Source: Chloroflexota bacterium
GTDB taxonomy: Bacteria; Chloroflexota; UBA11872
Direction of reading: 5' to 3'
Length of the DNA: 37,498 bases
Assembly (NCBI GenBank): GCA_022824865.1
Contig: JAJDZD010000003.1
Span: 1-37,498 of the forward strand
Of this stretch, positions 6,991 to 16,429 are shown piece after piece. The position numbers and the translations under genes are program-made. The notes below the pieces were generated by a model, which saw only the letters and a list, made by a program, of their open reading frames with translations, was not told the DNA's origin and searched no databases. Position 1 is the first letter of the stretch. Each line of letters begins with the position of its first letter.

Positions 6991-8529
6991 CTAATACGCG
7001 CCGCGTCCGCTCAGGACGGTCGGAATGGTCTGCAGCAGGATTCGCAGGTCCAGGCCCAGCGACCAATTCGAGACATAAAAGGTGTCTAGCATCACCATTT
7101 CGTCGAAGCCGAGATCGCTGCGTCCGCTGACCTGCCACAAACCCGTCAGGCCCGGTAAGACGCGGAGTCGGTGTCGGGCCCAGTTGTCGTATTGCGCCAC
7201 CTCGGCGGGCACCTGTGCTCGAGGTCCCACCAGGCTCATGTGGCCCAACAGCACGTTCAAGAGCTGCGGCAGTTCGTCAACACTCAGGCGTCGGAGCAGA
7301 CGCCCGACGCGCGTTCGGCGTTGATCCTCCGGCGCCTTGAACAGCAGTGGATGGCGCTCGTCTTCAAACAACTCGTGCTTCCGTTCTTCGGCGTCCTGCA
7401 CCATCGATCGAAACTTGAACACGCGGAATGAGCGACCATCGCGCCCGATCCGTGTCTGCCGGAACAAGATGGGCCCGGGAGAGTCCAGCCGAATCGCCAG
7501 CCCGATCAAAGCCCACAACGGGGCCGTGAGCAAAAGACCGAGCAGGCTGAACGCGAGATCCAACGCCCGTTTCTGCATATACCGAAATCCGGTGATCTCC
7601 GGTTCGCGCAGGGTTACCAGCGGAATTCCTGCCACGGGGTGGATATCCATGCGGCCAAACTGCGCTTCGAGCAGGTCGGGAACAACGCGAAACTGCACGC
7701 CCTGGCGGCGACACCGCTCAATGACCGGCGCAAGTTCGTGCTGCACGGTCGAGGGAAGCGCGGCGTAGACCACGTCCACCTGTTCGGACTCAATCACCTC
7801 CGCCAGGTCGTCTACGCTTCCCAGCCGTTCGAAACGGCCGAAGGCGGCGCTTGCCCCGTTGCCGTTCGAGTCGAGATACCCAATTACCCGATTTCCCAGG
7901 CTTCGATTGGCCGTGAGTTGCTGCATCAGGAATTTGGCGACGGCTCCGCCGCCGACAACCAGGATGCGCTGGTTGTCGTAGCCGGCTCGGCGAAGCAGTC
8001 CGAGCCCTGTCCGGCGCAATAGCACCCACAGCACGGCGAAACCGAAGCCGAACGTTCCCAGGTAGAGGAACATTAAGCGTGAGAAGAAGACCGGACGCGA
8101 GACGAAGAACACCACGATCACGGCCGCCGTTCCGATAAGTGTTCCGACCGCAATCCGGCCCAGGTCTTCGACGAGGGATGCGCCACGGCGTGATTGGTAC
8201 CGACCAAGTCCGGCAAAGCTGAGAAGAGTCACCGGAATGAACAGGCCGGCGACTACCCAGTAGGCATCCAGGGGGGTGAACTGGAACTCATTCAGCGCCG
8301 GACCGAGTCGCCACGTATAGCGGGCCGTATAGGCCAACAGGAATGCGCCGAAGAGAAGCGCGAGGTCGCCGATCGCCAGTACTCGCGGGGATGCCAGGAA
8401 ACGCCACGCCGCGTGATGATGGCGGCGTCGGGCGACTGAGCTCGCACCCGTCTCGGCCGGCGGTGTTGGCCGGGGACTGCACACGCGAGTCAGCTTGGGT
8501 CGAGGGCGCGTCGATACAGACTGAGACAT
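6991..8529 (-). CDS. Undecaprenyl-phosphate sugar phosphotransferase (WbaP/WcaJ type)
   Basis: Predicted initiating enzyme of the exopolysaccharide pathway, moving a hexose-1-phosphate from a nucleotide sugar to undecaprenyl phosphate. About four to five hydrophobic helices lie in the first 180 residues, followed by a CoA-binding-like Rossmann domain ([14 protein letters not shown]). The C-terminal sugar transferase domain has [59 protein letters not shown] and [14 protein letters not shown]. Length (512 residues) fits full-size PHPT proteins. I take the ATG at 8529; the open frame reaches a TTG at 8550, but GGAGGG lies between the two, which favours the ATG. The gene overlaps the end of the upstream GT4 by 40 nt. 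Confidence 0.92.
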   Translation of the reverse strand: MSQSVSTRPRPKLTRVCSPRPTPPAETGASSVARRRHHHAAWRFLASPRVLAIGDLALLFGAFLLAYTARYTWRLGPALNEFQFTPLDAYWVVAGLFIPVTLLSFAGLGRYQSRRGASLVEDLGRIAVGTLIGTAAVIVVFFVSRPVFFSRLMFLYLGTFGFGFAVLWVLLRRTGLGLLRRAGYDNQRILVVGGGAVAKFLMQQLTANRSLGNRVIGYLDSNGNGASAAFGRFERLGSVDDLAEVIESEQVDVVYAALPSTVQHELAPVIERCRRQGVQFRVVPDLLEAQFGRMDIHPVAGIPLVTLREPEITGFRYMQKRALDLAFSLLGLLLTAPLWALIGLAIRLDSPGPILFRQTRIGRDGRSFRVFKFRSMVQDAEERKHELFEDERHPLLFKAPEDQRRTRVGRLLRRLSVDELPQLLNVLLGHMSLVGPRAQVPAEVAQYDNWARHRLRVLPGLTGLWQVSGRSDLGFDEMVMLDTFYVSNWSLGLDLRILLQTIPTVLSGRGAY

Positions 8530-9632
8530 TGCTCGGCGGCTACCCTCCAATCGAATTTCCGGGCCTGGACCAATCCACGTTCACTCATCTGCGTGCGCCG
8601 CTCAGGCGATGCCAGGACGGCGCTCATCGCGGCAGCCAGTTGTTGGATGTCGCGCGGATCCACGGTCAGCGCCGCATTACCGGCGACTTCGGGCAATGAA
8701 GACCGATTCGAGGTGATGACTGGCGTGCCGCTGGCCATGGCTTCCAGAACTGGAATGCCAAAGCCCTCATAGCTGGAGGGGTACACGACCAGATCGGCTG
8801 CACAGTACCAGTACGGCAAGTCTTCCTGCTTAACATAACCGATACGGTGAATCCGGTTTCGAGTTGGGCTCTCGGCCAGGGCGGCGTCGATAGTCTCGGT
8901 TGCCCAGCCACTGCCGCCGGCCAGGACTAGATCACCATGAAATCCGTCCCGCACCACGACGTCGAATGCTCGAACCAACACGTCAACGTTCTTGCGCGGC
9001 TCCATCGTGCCGACAAAGAGGACGAACGGTCCATCAAGCCCGTTCGTGCGCTTAAACGTCTCTACCTCGGCTTCCGTTCGTGGACGAAATGCCGCCTCGC
9101 GTCCGGGATAGACCACGTGGACACGCTTCGAATTGATGCCCAACAGCTCGACCACGTCGTCCTTTGTCGCGTATGAGTCCGCCAGCACCGCTCGCGCACG
9201 CCGAGCCGATAGCCAGGTGGCTACGGTGAGATACCAGCGACGGTGCGCCGGATGCGTTCCTGGGGTCCGAATGAACGAGAGATCATGCACCGTCACGACG
9301 TGGTGCGTAGGGGCGGCCAACGGGACGACGTTCAGCATTGAATGAACCACGTCCAGCCGCGCCGCGCCGATGTGCCAGGGGGCCAGCAGGTGCTCCCACA
9401 GCACACGGATGCTCGTGCGCGATGTGGGCGCTTTGGTTCGCAAGATCCGTACAGGCTGTGCCGGCTCGAATGGCAGGCTGCGCTCCTGCTCGTTCAGAAA
9501 GATTGTGAACTGATTCGCACTCGGCTGCGCGAGAAGGGCTTGCACCAGATTCGTCGCATAGCGGCTCGGCCCGGCGTTGCGGTAGGACGCATCGGTCCGC
9601 AGCACCAGCGCGTTTAGCCCAATTCGAGCCAC
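8490..9632 (-). CDS. Glycosyltransferase family 4
   Basis: A 380-residue GT-B enzyme starting at a GTG with GAGGAG just upstream. Family signatures are GPSRYATNLVQALL in the N-terminal domain, VVHSMLNVVPL and VTVHDLSF, then VLFVGTMEPRKNVDVLVRAF. The E-x7-E segment is YEGFGIPVLEAMASGTPVITS, followed by LPEVAGNAAL. It resembles MtfB/RfaB-type mannosyltransferases that extend a lipid-linked oligosaccharide. It precedes the phosphotransferase gene, overlapping it, and follows a 117-nt gap after the GT-C-like gene; the gap could hold an internal promoter, though none is clear. Donor and acceptor are unknown. Confidence 0.88.
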   Translation of the reverse strand: MARIGLNALVLRTDASYRNAGPSRYATNLVQALLAQPSANQFTIFLNEQERSLPFEPAQPVRILRTKAPTSRTSIRVLWEHLLAPWHIGAARLDVVHSMLNVVPLAAPTHHVVTVHDLSFIRTPGTHPAHRRWYLTVATWLSARRARAVLADSYATKDDVVELLGINSKRVHVVYPGREAAFRPRTEAEVETFKRTNGLDGPFVLFVGTMEPRKNVDVLVRAFDVVVRDGFHGDLVLAGGSGWATETIDAALAESPTRNRIHRIGYVKQEDLPYWYCAADLVVYPSSYEGFGIPVLEAMASGTPVITSNRSSLPEVAGNAALTVDPRDIQQLAAAMSAVLASPERRTQMSERGLVQARKFDWRVAAEQCLSLYRRALDPS

Positions 9633-9749
9633 GGACTCCTCAAATGGCTAAGCCAGCCTGATCAGGACTCTCAGAATAGGAAACGGCGAACGATCAACAC
9701 GTGTGACTGGGCGAGCCAGGTGTTTCGTCGGTCCACTCTCCGAGCCGTT

Positions 9750-11399
9750 CTATCGAGGAGATGGGCGCTGACGCGACTTGGCCGCAGACCGAAGCCTGTG
9801 ACCCCACACCTCCGCCGTTTCGACCCCCGCGTGGAATTGACGGGGGCGACGGTTGGGCGACCCCAAAAGGAGGGCGGCGAACCCCATTGCCGCCACGGCG
9901 CCGGTCAGCGTCTGATAGGCCGTGCCGGCCGTATCGCTATGGTTGTCGAAAGGCGCATACCACGCGAAGAGCCTGTCTCGGTATTCAAAGAAGTCCCAAC
10001 CGCCATCGGGGAGGTCGAAGGGGTTCATCCAGAGTTCCGGTGCGTTGACGTAAATGCTGTCGGTGAGCAGGCTGCCGCTCTGATTCCCGTGGTGAAACTC
10101 TTCGGGCGTGCCAAGAATATAGAGGCTTCCCGCTACCAGATAGACGGCCGCAAAGATTCCGAGAGTTCTCGCAAAGTCGCGGACATAGTTGCCGCGTCTG
10201 GCTGCGGACCTAGCCAGAACGGTCACGCCAACCGCGATAAGCACGGCAACTACCGGCAGCGGATAAGCGACGTGACGTGTGAATTCCTGCAAATCGGCCG
10301 GCGTAAGAACCTCTTTGTACTTGCTGATCGACAGCTTTACGAGCACATTGGCCACGACTGCCACCGCCAAGACGCCGAAGGCCCAGTGGCGTCGTGTCGT
10401 GCTTGCAGCTCCGATGGTCGACAGAGCCAGAATGGAGGCGAGCAGGAGGGGAAAGCGAACGTCGTTGAGGAGCACGATGCGGGCGACCTTCGGCACGGTG
10501 ACACCGCCGACTATCGCCGCGTTGTCAACGGTCGTGGCGACGGAGATCTCAACGCTTCCCGTTGGCCAGAGTCTGCCAAGATGAACCAAACTAAACCCCA
10601 CGATTGGAAGCGCTAAAGCACCTGCTATCGAACATCCCGCAACGGCCCAGCGCGACCGGACTGCGGTCAGGGCAGCCAGGAGGAGCAATCCGCCGTACAT
10701 TGGGCCCTCGGGTCGTGTGACGGCAAGCGCACCTGATAGTCCACCGAGGATGAGCAAGGAGTAGCGAGGCTCAGGTGCACGCAGTACGTGGGCGAGTGAC
10801 CAGACGGCGGCCGCCAGCACGGAGATGAACACGGGATCTGGCTCAGCGGAACCCAAGCTGTAGACCTGCACGACGGGCAGCACAGTTGCCAGGACGGCCA
10901 GGGCGAAGGCAGCCGTCCGGTCAGAACCGAGATCAATCGCCGCACGGTAGATCAGCCAGGGCAACAGAACGTTCGCCACAAACAATGGCACGAGTGCAGC
11001 CGCGTAGGTCCGCCCTAAGGCCGCAAATGACCCCAGCATCAGTACCGGCAGGCCAGGCAAGACCGCCCTGATGGCTCCCGCTGGATAGTCCGCCTTCGCC
11101 AGTCCATCAGCCGCCTGCCAGAATTGGCCGAGATCGTCAATCGTGATTTCCGAATAGGATGCGGCTTGCAGCCCGCCAACAAGGAATAGTGCGACGGAGG
11201 CGAAACCCGGCGAGAACCTGCGCATTGCAGACCGAAATACTGCCCACCCAGATTGGAAGGACGCGTCGCGTTCTTCGTACCAGAACGAAAGTGTTGCGAG
11301 CAGAAGGCCACCGGCAAGCGTGACCGCCAGAGCCTGGGCACCCGCGGACGTGGAGAGTTCGTGTCGAGGAGCGGCTGGAATGGCGGTAATGATCGCCAT
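9750..11399 (-). CDS. Multi-pass membrane glycosyltransferase-like protein, C-terminal part of a TAG-split frame
   Basis: A 549-residue polytopic protein with about 9-11 hydrophobic helices. After an early helix it has EITIDDLGQFWQAADGL, the place where GT-C enzymes (ArnT/PMT-like, GT39/GT83) carry acidic loop residues. A SLGSAEPDP loop and an ALAVTRPEGPMYGG segment follow, which is common in large lipid-sugar-dependent transferases. The C-terminal portion faces outward and includes FHHGNQSGS. The ATG at 11399 has no ribosome binding site. Upstream, the same frame is open for 10 more codons to a TAG at 11430-11432, and beyond that TAG another hydrophobic frame continues. I infer this is the C-terminal part of a once continuous protein of about 759 codons. 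Confidence 0.65.
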   Translation of the reverse strand: MAIITAIPAAPRHELSTSAGAQALAVTLAGGLLLATLSFWYEERDASFQSGWAVFRSAMRRFSPGFASVALFLVGGLQAASYSEITIDDLGQFWQAADGLAKADYPAGAIRAVLPGLPVLMLGSFAALGRTYAAALVPLFVANVLLPWLIYRAAIDLGSDRTAAFALAVLATVLPVVQVYSLGSAEPDPVFISVLAAAVWSLAHVLRAPEPRYSLLILGGLSGALAVTRPEGPMYGGLLLLAALTAVRSRWAVAGCSIAGALALPIVGFSLVHLGRLWPTGSVEISVATTVDNAAIVGGVTVPKVARIVLLNDVRFPLLLASILALSTIGAASTTRRHWAFGVLAVAVVANVLVKLSISKYKEVLTPADLQEFTRHVAYPLPVVAVLIAVGVTVLARSAARRGNYVRDFARTLGIFAAVYLVAGSLYILGTPEEFHHGNQSGSLLTDSIYVNAPELWMNPFDLPDGGWDFFEYRDRLFAWYAPFDNHSDTAGTAYQTLTGAVAAMGFAALLLGSPNRRPRQFHAGVETAEVWGHRLRSAAKSRQRPSPR

Positions 11400-11429
11400 G
11401 ATCCAGGCGGCGGCGAAGGGTGCGGTGCG

Positions 11430-12029
11430 CTAGGTCGTCCCAAGCGGCGTGCGCGCCGCAGGCTGTGGCGATGCCTGCGCGATTCCGCCGACCACGACAA
11501 TGCCGGCGATGCTCCCCGGCAGAGCCCAGATGAGGTCAATTACGGAAGTATCGGCGACCGCCACGTGAATTAGAGCCGCTGCCGCAACCCCGACAGTGCC
11601 ACCGAACGCTATGTCGACGCTCCGCCAGGATCCTCCCGCACGCACCGCGGCTATGCAGGCGAGCAGCGGCAAGGTCGCGACAAGCACCCAGCCCAGCGCG
11701 CTGGACCGTGTCGCGAAGTGCACCAACTGATCGTTCACGTACATCGCGACCACCACGCCTATGAGCGGCAGCACCGTCAGCAGATTCACCGCAGCGAACC
11801 TCTGCCGGCTGGCGGGGGCCGCGTGCCGCGCGAGCAGCACGATGATCGTCGCCATCACCATGCCCGAAGTCAGGGCTTCCAAGGTTGGAGCGCCCAATCC
11901 GATCGGGCCGCCAACTAGTACGGCACCGATCCATCCGCTCGCGAGAGCGCTCAATCCAACCCAGCAGATTGTCGTTACGCGATTGCGCACAACCTTCGAT
12001 TGAACTTCAGAGTTACTGAGAAACGTCAT
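11430..12029 (-). CDS. Polytopic membrane protein, N-terminal part of a TAG-split frame
   Basis: A 199-residue protein with five to six predicted membrane helices, including ICWVGLSALASGWIGAVLVGG, SGMVMATIIVLLA, VNLLTVLPLIGVVVAMYV, WVLVATLPLLACIAAV and IWALPGSIAGIVVVGGIA. No family was recognised on its own. It ends at TAG 11430-11432, 33 nt before the ATG of the next gene and in the same frame. The 10 intervening codons (RTAPFAAAWI) lead straight into hydrophobic sequence. The simplest reading is one GT-C-like gene with an in-frame amber codon, through mutation, assembly error or readthrough. The alternative is two separate proteins. It is the first gene of the exopolysaccharide operon; no Shine-Dalgarno is visible before the ATG at 12029. 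Confidence 0.55.
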   Translation of the reverse strand: MTFLSNSEVQSKVVRNRVTTICWVGLSALASGWIGAVLVGGPIGLGAPTLEALTSGMVMATIIVLLARHAAPASRQRFAAVNLLTVLPLIGVVVAMYVNDQLVHFATRSSALGWVLVATLPLLACIAAVRAGGSWRSVDIAFGGTVGVAAAALIHVAVADTSVIDLIWALPGSIAGIVVVGGIAQASPQPAARTPLGTT

Positions 12030-12213
12030 TGAGATTGGCTGGTATGCCCTGCACGTTGGGTTCGGCCATTCTCAAGCGCCGCCGCTGTATTCGCGAGTGA
12101 TGTGAAGCATGTGTGACGTGGGGGTGTTGGATGAGCGCTAAGGCCGGAGCCGTCCCCTTTGCGCCAGGCTTTGGGCGTAGGTCACGCATTGCCATAAAGA
12201 CCCTTAACTCAGA

Positions 12214-12242
12214 GCGGGGGACGGCTTATAACCGTCCCCCGC
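12214..12242 (-). terminator. Strong hairpin downstream of the ABC ATPase gene
   Basis: There are perfect 11-bp arms (GCGGGGGACGG and CCGTCCCCCGC) around a 7-nt A/T-rich loop, 44 nt past the ABC ATPase stop. No clear T tract follows on either strand. Position and stability suggest a transcription end or a 3' stabilising structure for the minus-strand gene, and insulation from the exopolysaccharide operon. Confidence 0.65.
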
Positions 12243-12285
12243 TTGTTCGCCGCCAAAATGGCGGTCTGACAGGTTCTGCCGATCC

Positions 12286-13389
12286 TTAGCGGATGGCTTC
12301 CTGCGTGGCGCGGTCGAAGAGCTGCATGTTGCTCATGTCCAGCACCAGGTCGAACGGGTCGCCGATGTGGGCGGTCGTTCGCGGGTCGACACGGGCGATG
12401 TAGGACTCGTCGCCAGCCAGCATGTAGAGGTAGACCTCGCTGCCCAGCGGCTCCGTCACGTCCACGTCGGACGTGATGGTGGCGTCGGCCGGAATCTGGT
12501 CCGGCTTGTAGTTCGGGTCGAAGATGTCCTCCGGCCGAATGCCGAACACCACGTCCTGGCCCAGGTGGCCCACGTAGGGGGCGCGCCGGTCGGGCGGTAC
12601 CGGGACCTTGAAGGACTCGGTTTCGACGTACATGTCGTCCGCCGTGCCCGTCAGCCGTGCGTCAAAGAAGTTCATGGCCGGGCTGCCGATGAAGCCGGCG
12701 ACAAACATGTTGTTCGGCTCCTCATAGACCTCCTGCGGCGGACCGATCTGCTGAAGCACGCCGTCGCGCAGGACCGCAATGCGGCTGCCCATCGTCATGG
12801 CTTCCATCTGGTCGTGCGTGACGTAAATCACGGTCGCCTGCAGGCGCTCATGCAGCCGGATCAGCTCGGCGCGCGTCTGCACGCGCAGCTTGGCGTCAAG
12901 GTTGGACAGCGGCTCATCCATCAGGAAGACGGCCGGGTCACGCACGACGGCGCGGCCGAGCGCCACACGCTGGCGCTGACCGCCGGACAGGGCCTTCGGC
13001 TTGCGGTCCAGCAGTTCGGCGATGTTCAGCATCTCGGCGGCTTCCTGCACCCGGCGCTCGATCTCCTTGCGCGGGGTGTGCCGTAGACGCAGGCCGAACG
13101 ACAAGTTGTCGTACACGCTCATGTGCGGATAGAGCGCGTAGCTCTGGAACACCATCGCGATGTCCCGGTCCTTGGGCGCAATGTCGTTGACCAGGTCGTC
13201 GCCGATGTAGATGTTGCCGTCGCTTAATTCCTCAAGGCCGGCAATCAGGCGGAGGGTGGTGGACTTGCCGCAGCCGGACGGTCCGACCAGCACGAGGAAT
13301 TCGCGGTCCTCGACTTCGATCGATACGTCCTGCACGGCGGTGACCTCGCCGAAGCGCTTGGTCACTCGGTCAAGGGTAACGCTTGCCAT
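12286..13389 (-). CDS. ugpC: Carbohydrate ABC transporter ATP-binding protein (UgpC/MsmK/MalK type)
   Basis: A 367-residue ATPase energising uptake of sugars or glycerol phosphates. Motifs are all intact: Walker A GPSGCGKST (36-44), Q-loop Gln82 (FQSYALYP), signature LSGGQ (134-138), Walker B VFLMDEP (154-160), D-loop and His192 (YVTHD). The C-terminal third is the OB-fold regulatory domain of the MalK family, with GSPAMNFF and FGIRPEDI. AAGGAG lies about 7 nt before the ATG. No permease or solute-binding protein is nearby, so it probably serves as a shared ATPase for several remote sugar importers, as MsmK does; that is inference. Two inverted repeats sit in its upstream region and may regulate it. 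Confidence 0.93.
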   Translation of the reverse strand: MASVTLDRVTKRFGEVTAVQDVSIEVEDREFLVLVGPSGCGKSTTLRLIAGLEELSDGNIYIGDDLVNDIAPKDRDIAMVFQSYALYPHMSVYDNLSFGLRLRHTPRKEIERRVQEAAEMLNIAELLDRKPKALSGGQRQRVALGRAVVRDPAVFLMDEPLSNLDAKLRVQTRAELIRLHERLQATVIYVTHDQMEAMTMGSRIAVLRDGVLQQIGPPQEVYEEPNNMFVAGFIGSPAMNFFDARLTGTADDMYVETESFKVPVPPDRRAPYVGHLGQDVVFGIRPEDIFDPNYKPDQIPADATITSDVDVTEPLGSEVYLYMLAGDESYIARVDPRTTAHIGDPFDLVLDMSNMQLFDRATQEAIR

Positions 13390-13448
13390 GAACTCACTCC
13401 TTCGTCTCTCTCATTGAGCCGCGGCGCGCGTCAGGCCGCTGGCTCTTC

Positions 13449-13473
13449 GATCGTCGGCAACGGACCGACGATC
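13449..13473. promoter_or_regulatory. 9-bp inverted repeat upstream of the ABC ATPase
   Basis: GATCGTCGG and CCGACGATC are perfect 9-bp arms around a 7-nt spacer, 60-84 nt upstream of the ATPase ATG. It could be an operator or a leader hairpin. Confidence 0.4.
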
Positions 13474-13479
13474 CGGCGG

Positions 13480-13493
13480 GAACAGAACTGTTC
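13480..13493. promoter_or_regulatory. GAACAG-AA-CTGTTC palindrome upstream of the ABC ATPase
   Basis: A perfect 14-bp palindrome with 6-bp arms lies about 91-104 nt upstream of the ATPase start. Its GAAC..GTTC half-sites are 6 nt apart, not 4 as in Gram-positive LexA boxes, so an SOS role is unlikely. A sugar-responsive repressor site is plausible but unproven. Confidence 0.4.
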
Positions 13494-13689
13494 GGCGAAA
13501 GCCGTTTCTCACCGAAGAGCGGACGCGGCCTCCCGGCCGGCCCGGATTGCTCAAGTGTCCTCGATAGGCGTGACTCCTACATACGCCGCAACCGTGGAGC
13601 GGACGGTAGCAATGGGGCGCGAATTCGGTCAACCCGCGCCGGCACCAGAGGCTGGCACGCAATGCCGAGGCTCTGCGAGGGGGAATTCC

Positions 13690-14670
13690 CTACCCCGTCG
13701 CTTCAGAGCCGTGAGAAGCGCGTGTAGGCCGCCGGTCGAGCCGGGCCGTACGTACCACCTCAGAACCGAACGCGGCGGCGCCGAGGACGATGAGGCTGCT
13801 GAAGTAGAGCCACACGAGCAGGACGACCAGCGTCGCCAGTGGTCCATAAATCACATTGAAGTTCCCAAAGGTGGCGACGTACCACACGAACACGTTCTTT
13901 CCGATTTCGAACAGCACCGCCGCCAGGGCGCCGGCCAACAACGCCTCACGGCGTGGAAGCGGCTGTGCTGGGAGGACGCCAAAGAGCAGCGCGAAGATCC
14001 CAGTCGTAACAAACACTGGAACGAGTACGGTCAGCATCCGGAGAAGCGCACCCAGCGTGACCAGCGGGCTGGATGGTCCGAGTAGTTCTGTCTGCTGAAG
14101 CAGGGTCAACCCCGCCGTCAGCGCCACTGATATGGCCAGCATCAATCCGGTTGTTGCGCCAACGCCCAGATCGACAAGCCGACTCTGGAGATACCTTCGC
14201 TGTTGTCGAGCGCCGACGGCCACGTTGAGTCCGCGGCGGAGCGTCGCGAACAGGGTGGAGCCCGTCCAGAGCAGGCCGAGCAACGACACGAAGCCAACCT
14301 GACCGCGAAGGTCGGCGACAGACTGGATCGTGCTGTCCAACAGCGATTCTGACTGCGGCGCGATGCCACCGACGCCTTCCAGCGTCCATTCGGCCAGCCT
14401 GTCGGCGTCCACGAAGAACGAGACGCCGACGGTCGCGACGGCCAGCAGAGGAAACAACGAGATCACGAATTGAAAGCTGATCGCGGCGGCATAGGTCGGG
14501 AGGTTGTTCTGGCCAACCCGCTTCGCTGTGCGTGCGGAGGCACGCAGCCATCGATACTGTTCCGCCCAGGCGTGGCCGCGTTGGGCAAGGACTGCCGGAT
14601 TCAACACTCGCATGCGTGCGGAACAAACTTCCGGACGCACCCGCCAGCGGAGCATTCGGCGAATTCGCAC
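13690..14670 (-). CDS. YihY/virulence factor BrkB family membrane protein
   Basis: An inner-membrane protein of the YihY/BrkB (formerly RNase BN) family, about 300-326 residues. Family signatures are NNLPTYAAAISFQFVISLFPLL, the FVSLLGLLWTGSTLFATLRRGLNVAV segment, and the late GNFNVIYGPLATLVVLLVWLYFSSLIVLGAA block. Six hydrophobic helices are visible. Its molecular role is unknown. The start is uncertain: GTG at 14670, ATG at 14655 and ATG at 14613 are in frame, and GGAGG upstream of 14670 is about 13 nt away. It precedes the ABC ATPase on the same strand but is separated by 300 nt with inverted repeats, so probably not in one operon. Confidence 0.87.
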   Translation of the reverse strand: MRIRRMLRWRVRPEVCSARMRVLNPAVLAQRGHAWAEQYRWLRASARTAKRVGQNNLPTYAAAISFQFVISLFPLLAVATVGVSFFVDADRLAEWTLEGVGGIAPQSESLLDSTIQSVADLRGQVGFVSLLGLLWTGSTLFATLRRGLNVAVGARQQRRYLQSRLVDLGVGATTGLMLAISVALTAGLTLLQQTELLGPSSPLVTLGALLRMLTVLVPVFVTTGIFALLFGVLPAQPLPRREALLAGALAAVLFEIGKNVFVWYVATFGNFNVIYGPLATLVVLLVWLYFSSLIVLGAAAFGSEVVRTARLDRRPTRASHGSEATG

Positions 14671-14710
14671 GCGCGTCGATGCGCCTCCAGTCAGCTCATC
14701 GAGCTAGAGG

Positions 14711-16429
14711 TCAGGCCACCTTCGCCACGATGACCGAGTGTACGCCGGGGCCAATCGGCCAGGTACCGACGTAAGTGTCGTTGCCGACCCTCCAGTGGGT
14801 CCCTTCAGTGATGCGGCCATCGATAAACACGATGATATTGTCCCAATCGCTTGGGACACGTAGCGCCACGTGGCCGGCGGTCCCCGTGTCGGCCCGCAAG
14901 TCTAAGAACATGAAGGACGGATAAGCCGACTGTACGACTTCAATGTGACCACCCTCCGGCCGTACGGCCCGGAGCCCGCCGCTATAGCCGCCAAGCCGGC
15001 TTGTGACGTGGAAATTGGTAGTCGTGACATCGAGGCCGAATAGTCCGCGTATCGCTGCCTGGGCCATCGTGGCGGCGGCTCCGGCAAACTGAGTCGATCC
15101 CTGTCCCGACTGGCTGGGGATGTGAAACCACTCGTGAACGCCATCGACGTTCTCCCAGGCCTGCGCAACCGCGTCGAGGTGACTGAGCGCGCGGTCAGCG
15201 TGACCATGCTCAAATTCGCTCACGATCTGCAGACCGCCCCACCAGTCCCAAACCGCGCCATTCTGATACTCCCCGCTGGCCATGCGGCGGCTCTGGAAGA
15301 AGTCGTCGGGATACGGCGGCGATAGTGTCAATCCAGCACGGTTAGTACCGGCAGCGGCTTCGGCGCGTGCCGTCGCCTCGAAGATCGGACCGACTTGCTC
15401 CGGTGAGGCGATTCCAGCATGGATGGATAGCACGTTACTCATCGGTATGACCGCATCCTCGTCAAATGGATCGGTCCAATCGGTGGCGTGGGCATGCACC
15501 CGATAGTGGCCGAGGTTCGCCTGCCAGAGGAGTGCGTGGGTCTCCGTCTGAACTTGCGCCGCACGAACGCGCCGAGTCTCGGCGTCCGCCGTTCGTCCTA
15601 CGGCGTCGAGCATGGTTGCGTAGTCGTGAAGGGCGCGAAAGTGCCACGCCTGGTCGAACGGAGAAATAGTGAGTTCGTCGCCAGGCGACAGATCGGTCGG
15701 CTCGGAACCCGCGCTGCGCTTGACGTCACCCCAATCCGTGGTGTGCCCTCGATAAAGAAGGCTCCCGTCTCCCCATCGTCGATTCGCCCAGAGATAGCCG
15801 AGTGCATCGCCCAAGCGATCGATTACGGCACGACCATCGATCTGTCGCTGCAGCCAGTCCGGCCCGCCAAACGACCGGTAGTAGGCGTAGGCGGCATGCA
15901 CCGCGCTCGTCTCCTCGTCGCTCACGACCGTGGCCTTGTCCACCGAGCCCTGCGCGTTGAGGGTGGCGGCGACGGCGCCATTAGGAGGTCCAAATAGATC
16001 CTGTGAGGCCAGGAAGCCTTCCACGGGCGTCTGCATGAAGTCGCGTGGAAGGAAGAACGGCAGGACGGGCTGTATGGTCGCCATGTCGCGTACGAAGATT
16101 GGGGAGTACAGGGCGCCGGCCGAATTGCCCTTGATGGTGCGTCCGTGCCACGGCAGCTCGCGCGAGGTGGCAGAGAGCGTGTCGTGGATGCGGGCTGCCA
16201 TCCCAGCGATGTTCGGAACCTCATTGACCCACCATGTCGTTCTGGTGGTATCGACTTCTCCATTTGCGCCATCGTTGCCTGTCGTCGGTGCCGCCAGGGC
16301 TGACCCGGCAGTGGCCGCCAGCCAGGTGCCGCTAGCGCCGACCAAACCCAGGAAGCGGCGCCGACCGATGCCGGACAGCGGCCGTGCCCAGCTAGGACGA
16401 CGAGGGACGGGCGGAGGCTGAAGTGGCAT
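14711..16429 (-). CDS. Tat-exported six-hairpin (alpha/alpha)6-barrel glycosidase-like protein
   Basis: A 572-residue protein with a twin-arginine signal at about residues 20-48 (GIGRRRFLGLVGASG then hydrophobic, ending SALAAP), so it is expected to fold in the cytoplasm and be exported. The body has traits of six-hairpin glycosidases: PIFVRDMATIQPVLPFF, then TTDWGDVKR, NGAVWDWWGGLQ and VHEWFHIPS, with many acidic residues near aromatic ones. It resembles trehalase/GH15/GH63-type and amylo-alpha-1,6-glucosidase-type folds, but I cannot assign a GH family or substrate. A C-terminal beta domain (GHVALRVPSDWDNIIVFIDG) follows. Its start ATG overlaps the first ATG of the divergent M23 gene by 2 nt, so one of the two starts is probably further in. 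Confidence 0.68.
   Translation of the reverse strand: MPLQPPPVPRRPSWARPLSGIGRRRFLGLVGASGTWLAATAGSALAAPTTGNDGANGEVDTTRTTWWVNEVPNIAGMAARIHDTLSATSRELPWHGRTIKGNSAGALYSPIFVRDMATIQPVLPFFLPRDFMQTPVEGFLASQDLFGPPNGAVAATLNAQGSVDKATVVSDEETSAVHAAYAYYRSFGGPDWLQRQIDGRAVIDRLGDALGYLWANRRWGDGSLLYRGHTTDWGDVKRSAGSEPTDLSPGDELTISPFDQAWHFRALHDYATMLDAVGRTADAETRRVRAAQVQTETHALLWQANLGHYRVHAHATDWTDPFDEDAVIPMSNVLSIHAGIASPEQVGPIFEATARAEAAAGTNRAGLTLSPPYPDDFFQSRRMASGEYQNGAVWDWWGGLQIVSEFEHGHADRALSHLDAVAQAWENVDGVHEWFHIPSQSGQGSTQFAGAAATMAQAAIRGLFGLDVTTTNFHVTSRLGGYSGGLRAVRPEGGHIEVVQSAYPSFMFLDLRADTGTAGHVALRVPSDWDNIIVFIDGRITEGTHWRVGNDTYVGTWPIGPGVHSVIVAKVA

Noticed and set aside
13480..13493. LexA/SOS box
   Set aside because: GAAC and GTTC half-sites are 6 nt apart rather than 4, and the gene downstream is a sugar transporter ATPase.
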